Assembly (NCBI GenBank): GCA_019054805.1
Contig: JAHQIY010000003.1
Span: 2,542,001-2,606,000 of the forward strand
DNA: 64,000 nucleotides
DNA from: Brachionus manjavacas
Lineage: Eukaryota > Rotifera > Eurotatoria > Ploima > Brachionidae
Direction: 5' to 3'
Shown: positions 57,592-64,000 of the stretch, one piece after another
Layout: each line of letters starts with the position of its first letter
Position numbering within the stretch: position 1 is the first letter of the stretch
The notes under the pieces: model-generated
The model's input: the letters and a program-made list of their open reading frames with translations, nothing else
Told to the model about the DNA's origin: nothing
Database searches by the model: none
Program-made: the position numbers and the translations under genes

Positions 57592-59717
57592 TAAAAATGA
57601 GTAAAAAAACTAATTATGATCTGTTTTGAATTTTTATTTTTAATTTTTGATCTTTTTTGATCTGTTAAATACCATTTTTTTTGTTTTTTCTTTATGTTTA
57701 CTCGATGAAAGTTAATAAAATTTAATTGCATCTTTCTTTATTTTTTAAAATAAATTAATTTTATTCCTCCAATTAATACAAAATACATAATAACTAGATT
57801 TTAAACTTTTCTTATAAAAAATATTTTCATTTTAAAATTATCTCTCTCGTTCTTGTACTGAGAAAACATTTTGGAGTTAATAAGGCGCCGTTTGCCGTTC
57901 AATTGAGTTTAAAAGGCGGCCGCATTTAAAAATCCTCAGTCTCCTCTAAAAAAATTTCCTCTCTCAATTTTTACCTGCCGACCCAGGACTATTCAATTTT
58001 TTATAAAAAGTCCTTGAGTAAAATTTTTCCCTTTATTCTTAAAAGGGGCGCTAAAAATTTTTCTCCCACTTTTCTTTCCCGAGTGAAAATTTTGTCGATT
58101 TGGTTAATGGGCTGGTACTAAAACAAATAAGTGGGAACGCTCCTAATTTTTATCTTACTTGATTCTGCTTTTCCAGAGTAATCCCATTTTTTAATTTCCG
58201 TTCCTCAGCTTAATTTTTCCTACAATTTTGTTCCTAAGGGGATACTTTGTAAAATTGGAAGTTACGCTCTAAATTTTTTTTCCTCTACTTTAAGTTACCA
58301 AACATAGCAATATTTCTTTCTTTGATTAACCCTAAATGTGAAGGGGTAATATATGATCTTTCAACGGAAATAGGAAATGAACCCATTAAAAATTTTAGAT
58401 CACTGTTAGATCAACCAACAAACATGATAAAGAATAAAAATCTTGGCGATGTATAAAATGGTCGACATAACTTAACTTAGCTTTAATTTATCTAGAGCTG
58501 TTTAAGAAACTTATTCGTGAAAGTTCATTAGTTAAGTTTTTTAAGTTATAATCCTTTAAAAATTTAACAAAACAATTTTCACCGGATTTATATTATCATC
58601 CATATTTAATTCTCCTATAATTGTGGTTCTACAATTTAAATAATAAGGTATTACACTGCTCAAGATTTTTATGAAATCAAAATCTGATAACGATTGTGGT
58701 TTTTAACAAAAAAAGGAAATCTACATTCCTTTTAACAGAGTAAAATTCAACAGATATATCTTCAAAGTCAGTGTGAAAATGACAGCTTGTAATTTTCAGA
58801 CTCTTTTTTGCAAGTACCACAAAATAAAAAAGAAAAATGAAATATTTGTTTCAGTAAATCACAAAAAAAAATTGATTTATCATTACCCAGATTTGTATAA
58901 TATAATTTTAAATACTTATCAAACCATTTTGGAGAAATTTAATTTTTAAAACAATTCGAAATAATTATATTTGGTTTTAAAAATTGACTCAAGAAAATTG
59001 ATTGAAAATTGAAAATAAATAGAAAAATTTTTAAAAACACTTACCCAGCAAGTCCAGCGCTGGCAAGAAAAAAAAGATTTTTTGAATTTAAAGAATAGAT
59101 TATCTGATGTTCGCCGGTCTTTTCTTAATCCAGACTGCTCCTGAATAAGGACTGAATTTTGTTCCAAAACATTGTATAATCTTAGAAAAACTATCTGTTA
59201 AAGTAACTTTCCTAAACAACTCGTTATACTAATTGGTCTTTAATTTAAAGGATCTTGTAAAATAGAGGCCTTTTTTGAATCATAGTAATGTTCGAAGTTT
59301 TTCACGCTTTAGGAATCTAGCCTTCTCCAAGAGATAAATTAAAAAGTTCTATGATTTCTATTAATGAATTTCTAGGTTAGTTTATTTACATTAAATTATG
59401 AATTTGGTCAGGTCCTGATGCTGCCTCATTTTTCAATCTTTTTAAAGCCATAATTAATTCATTTAGAAAATTGGATCATTTAAATTACACTGATTATAAT
59501 GTCTAAAGAATTCAGAGTTAGAATTAATTATTTCGAAATCTTTCTAAGTATCGATTAAATCAGAATTAGGACTAAAAGATAAGATTTTTCCGAAGCATTT
59601 TCATTTTATTCATTAGTTTTGAATTCTATGTCATTTGAAAATTAGAAAGAATTAAAATAATTTGTTTAATTTTAATAAAAATAGGTTTTTAGCTAACCTT
59701 TCCAAAAATCAAGATAA

Positions 59718-60508
59718 CCTCTTAGAAATGAAGACGATGATTTTGATGAAGTATATGACGCATTTAACAGTGATGTTGAAGATGATGAAGAATGCGATGA
59801 AGATAAAAGCTTTGAAGTCGATGAAAATTCATGTTCAAACGAGGATTCTGATTACGAAGAGGAGGAATTTAATGATTCAGATTGTACTATTTATGATTCG
59901 GATTTCAGCGACAGTGAATTAGAAGAATCTAACGTGAATGAGTCAAACTCTTCTTTAAATAATAGCGATAAGGAAAAGGTTCTGATAATTATAATGAAGA
60001 AGATAGCGGTGATATAGAATGTGATAAAGAGAATACAGCTCCTAAAAAGAAAAGAAAAATTCCTACTGGCTTTACTAGAAATGTGACCAAATTGAGAAAA
60101 ATAATGGAAAATAATACAACTCAATCCAAAACTCCAACTCAAGCTAAAACACCAACTCAAGCTTAAACACAAACTCAAGCTAAAACTCCAACTCAAGCTA
60201 AAGAATCAGCTCTATCTAAATCCCAAGTAGCATCTAAAACTCTAACAAATGCTAAAAAGTCAGTCCCAGCTGAGTCGCCAGTATCACCTTTAAAAGAATA
60301 TGAAATTCAACATTTCTCCAAACAGTGTCTTAGATGCAATTTACATTTTAGGCTTTCTAAAGAAAGAGATGCTTGGATTTCTTGTGAAAAATGCGATAAT
60401 TGGGTTTGCGGAAATTGTTGGCCTAAAGGATTAAGATCAAATCAATCTTATTATTGTATCGGTAAACGAACAAAAAGAGCTAAAATCATTTTGTATTCGT
60501 TTAATTAA
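59718..60508 (+). pseudogene. Acidic/PHD-finger-like remnant, unit 5
   Basis: Same sequence and interruptions as in the other units. Confidence 0.5.
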
Positions 60509-60686
60509 ATAAAAAAGATCAAACACACATATATAAGACTCTAAATAACAGTTTAAATAAATTTAGTTTCTGCAAACACATCTTTCAAATTTGTTCAATT
60601 AATTGCCGGCTAATATAATCAATCCTCTATTAGTCGTTAATTTTGACACTAATTTTTGCAAAAAATGACTATTTTGGTCATATTCA

Positions 60687-60791
60687 AATTTAACGACATG
60701 TCGTTAAATTGTTTTAAAATATTGTGTCCACCAATTACCGACATTGTCGTTAAACCTAGTATCCCATATTTAACGACAATGTCGGTAATTG
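60687..60791. repeat. Palindrome plus hairpin, unit 5
   Basis: Palindrome 60687-60710, hairpin 60732-60791. Confidence 0.9.
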
Positions 60792-61756
60792 AAGATCGTT
60801 ACGTTAGCTTACCAAAAACTTTAGTAACATTAATTAAGGAAAATAGAAAAGTAAGAAGGCTTTTCCAAAAATCTGGATATCTTTCTCTAATAAGTCGTCA
60901 TTAATAAGCTTACATCTGAGCTACGTCACTGTCTAAAAAAATTTTGGAACCAAAACTTGCTCGAATTCATAAATAAAACAGAAAAATATCCGCTGTAAAG
61001 TAGGCCTTTTTGGAGAAAAATTAATTAGATCAGATAAATGAAATGCACAAGACAAATTTCATCACTTCTTAAAGACGGTAAAGAATTTAATACGAATAAA
61101 GATAAAGGAAAAATCTTTGATTATATATTCATATTCAATTCAATTTATTACATATCTTTTCTTTTTTTTTAATTAATTTAATACAATCCTTTTTACTTTA
61201 TTTTTATTTTATTTTATCTTACATCATTAACATTTTTTTTTTTAATTTAAACTTGTTTTCCAAAAAATTGAATAAAATATCTAATTTTAATTTGAAATGT
61301 TAATTATTTTCTTATTTCAATTCTTATTATTCATTTTGTGCTCTCTTTTGTTTTAAATATGATTTGAGGAGTAGTTCTAGAATTCTTCTGTTCTTCTCAC
61401 TCGATTCTCTAAAAAGGTACCTTATCGATTCCATCGTTCCATCTTTGCTTCCTTTCTTGTTTAGCTTGCTTTCAAGCATTATTCTTTCACTCGCTTTCAC
61501 TTAATGTTCTTCATCTTCTAGGATGGTTTTCATTTCATCTATCACGGATATTTTTTATCAAATAGACTAGTCTAAACGTTACATTCTCTTCTTATGGCTT
61601 AAGTGAATTGTACTTTTTTGATGATTGCTAGAAATTATTTTAAAAAAAGAAAAATTTAATGCAAAACTATGTTTTTATTTATTTAATTGATTAAATCGCT
61701 AAAAATATAAAGAAAGAAGGTTCTTAAAAATTGAACTAAAAATTTGAGGAAAAAAT

Positions 61757-62017
61757 TTAATAACTGTATCCTCCATATAAGTTAGAGCTGTAATATCCTG
61801 GGTAATATCCATTTTTTCGGTGCTCGGCATCTCTGAATTCGTGATAGTCAATTCGTCCATTTCGGTTTCTGTCAACTAAAGAAAATTCATCCTGTGAATT
61901 TTTGTAATTGGAATATGGGTTTGAATATGGATGAGAGTTTTGATAGAATGCGCCGTATTCGTTTCGATCAATTGAATGATCCATCCCGGAAATATTTAAA
62001 AATTTAAAATATGACAT
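61757..62017 (-). CDS. Small EF-hand protein, unit 5 (86 aa)
   Basis: Intact and identical in protein sequence to the copies in units 3 and 4, with the same flanking signals. Confidence 0.65.
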   Translation of the reverse strand: MSYFKFLNISGMDHSIDRNEYGAFYQNSHPYSNPYSNYKNSQDEFSLVDRNRNGRIDYHEFRDAEHRKNGYYPGYYSSNLYGGYSY

Positions 62018-62091
62018 TTTTGGAAACTCTGATTGGAAACTTTGAATTATTTTATATGCTGGTCTTTAAAATTTTTTCATACTTATTTATA

Positions 62092-62381
62092 GTTTCAGTT
62101 GAGTAACAAATGAATGAATTATTCTCAATAATTGATGTATTTAAAAATTAATTATTTTTCTTAACGTCAATAAACTTTTTAATTGATTCATACCGATTTG
62201 ATTAGTAAGATATTTTTTAACTTATTTTTATTCTTGATTTTTTTAAAATAATTAAATACAGGACATATAAATGGTCCAAGTTATGTTTACGCCAAATTAT
62301 TTTTTCCATTTATTATTTTTTTAATATTTAATTACGTCAAATAGATATGAGTGAATCATTCAATTATCACTCAACTGAAAC
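62092..62381. mobile_element. 290-bp MITE, unit 5
   Basis: Same element, same flanking TA. Confidence 0.75.
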
Positions 62382-64000
62382 TAAAAATGAGTAAAAAAAC
62401 TAATTATGATCTGTTTTGAATTTTTATTTTTAATTTTTGATCTTTTTTTGATCTGTTAAATACCATTTTTTTTGTTTTTTCTTTATGTTTACTCGATGAA
62501 AGTTAATAAAATTTAATTGCATCTTTCTTTATTTTTTAAAATAAATTAATTTTATTCCTCCAATTAATACAAAATACATAATAACTAGATTTTAAACTTT
62601 TCTTATAAAAAATATTTTCATTTTAAGATTATCTCTCTCGTTCTTGTACTGAGAAAACATTTTGGAGTTAATAAGGCGCCGTTTGCCGTTCAATTGAGTT
62701 TAAAAGGCGGCCGCATTTAAAAATCCTCAGTCTCCTCTAAAAAAATTTCCTCTCTCAATTTTTACCTGCCGACCCAGGACTATTCAATTTTTTATAAAAA
62801 GTCCTTGAGTAAAATTTTTCCCTTTATTCTTAAAAGGGGCGCTAAAAATTTTTCTCCCACTTTTCTTTCCCGAGTGAAAATTTTGTCGATTTGGTTAATG
62901 GGCTGGTACTAAAACAAATAAGTGGGAACGCTCCTAATTTTTATCTTACTTGATTCTGCTTTTCCAGAGTAATCCCATTTTTTAATTTCCGTTCCTCAGC
63001 TTAATTTTTCCTACAATTTTGTTCCTAAGGGGATACTTTGTAAAATTGGAAGTTACGCTCTAAATTTTTTTTCCTCTACTTTAAGTTACCAAACATAGCA
63101 ATATTTCTTTCTTTGATTAACCCTAAATGTGAAGGGGTAATATATGATCTTTCAACGGAAATAGGAAATGAACCCATTAAAAATTTTAGATCACTGTTAG
63201 ATCAACCAACAAACATGATAAAGAATAAAAATCTTGGCGATGTATAAAATGGTCGACATAACTTAACTTAGCTTTAATTTATCTAGAGCTGTTTAAGAAA
63301 CTTATTCGTGAAAGTTCATTAGTTAAGTTTTTTAAGTTATAATCCTTTAAAAATTTAACAAAACAATTTTCACCGGATTTATATTATCATCCATATTTAA
63401 TTCTCCTATAATTGTGGTTCTACAATTTAAATAATAAGGTATTACACTGCTCAAGATTTTTATGAAATCAAAATCTGATAACGATTGTGGTTTTTAACAA
63501 AAAAAGGAAATCTACATTCCTTTTAACAGAGTAAAATTCAACAGATATATCTTCAAAGTCAGTGTGAAAATGACAGCTTGTAATTTTCAGACTCTTTTTT
63601 GCAAGTACCACAAAATAAAAAAGAAAAAATGAAATATTTGTTTCAGTAAATCACAAAAAAAAATTGATTTATCATTACCCAGATTTGTATAATATAATTT
63701 TAAATACTTATCAAACCATTTTGGAGAAATTTAATTTTTAAAACAATTCGAAATAATTATATTTGGTTTTAAAAATTGACTCAAGAAAATTGATTGAAAA
63801 TTGAAAATAAATAGAAAAATTTTTAAAAACACTTACCCAGCAAGTCCAGCGCTGGCAAGAAAAAAAAGATTTTTTGAATTTAAAAGAATAGATGAAATGA
63901 TGTTCGCCGGTCTTTTCTTAATCCAGACTGCTCCTGAATAAGGACTGAATTTTGTTCCAAAACATTGTATAATCTTAGAAAAACTATCTGTTAAAGTAAC

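Larger units (their letters stand above)
54700..59486 (+). repeat. Array unit 4 (4787 bp)
   Basis: Same layout as units 2, 3 and 5. It shares the aaccctaaatgtgaagg marker with units 3 and 5. Confidence 0.9.
59487..64000 (+). repeat. Array unit 5 (cut by the window end)
   Basis: 4514 bp of the unit are present and it continues past the window, so the array is longer than seen here. Near 63893 the sequence reads gatgaaatgatgttcg where other units read gattatctgatgttcg, a small private change. Confidence 0.9.

Noticed and set aside
1-64000. tRNA or rRNA genes
   Set aside because: I looked for GC-rich cloverleaf-like stretches and conserved rRNA phrases and saw none. The GC-rich patches are explained by exons, the retroelement fossil, or the unexplained unit segment, which lacks tRNA box motifs.

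Overview
This window is AT-rich eukaryotic DNA. Exons stand out as GC-richer islands. Three of the features point to an invertebrate animal: two very short introns (55 and 51 bp), one 2.5-kb intron, an Egalitarian-like gene, and many CR1/Jockey-type LINEs and hAT elements. A monogonont rotifer would fit the AT content and tiny introns, but nothing here proves it. I see no tRNA, rRNA or CRISPR array.

Layout. 1-2050: gene-poor, with one LINE scrap. 2074-4015: ten tandem copies of a ~205-bp monomer, directly in front of a two-exon Egalitarian-like gene (4044-5277 joined to 7810-8759, 727 aa). 8760-18270: transposon graveyard with a dead hAT element, an ~846-bp MITE with inverted ends, and a mosaic copy of a LINE here called LINE-B. 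Inside that LINE lies an open 152-codon coiled-coil frame. 19904-21101: a three-exon trypsin-like serine protease (363 aa) with a hydrophobic C-terminal tail. 21260-24530: LINE, hAT and a strikingly GC-rich fossil of an LTR-type retroelement. 24780-35117: LINE-B copies, one split by a nearly full-length CR1-like LINE (LINE-A, 25973-29752). 35118-36650: a second retroelement fossil.

37518-64000 is the most unusual part. It holds a tandem array of a ~4.78-kb composite unit: one long founder-like copy of 6144 bp, three full copies of 4784, 4781 and 4787 bp, and a fifth cut by the window end. It is headed by an inverted partial copy of 1.47 kb. Each unit carries a broken acidic/PHD-finger-like reading frame, pieces of at least two LINEs in both orientations, a perfect DNA hairpin (missing in the first copy), a small EF-hand gene on the minus strand, a 290-bp MITE whose edge forms the TATA box of that gene, and an unexplained ~400-bp GC-richer segment. 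Copies 2-5 look nearly identical by eye, so amplification or homogenisation was recent, unless the assembly repeated a segment.

The likely host genes are the Egalitarian-like gene, the serine protease and the EF-hand ORFs. Nothing suggests that they act together. Exon joins were deduced by reading splice sites and frames; no search or alignment was run.
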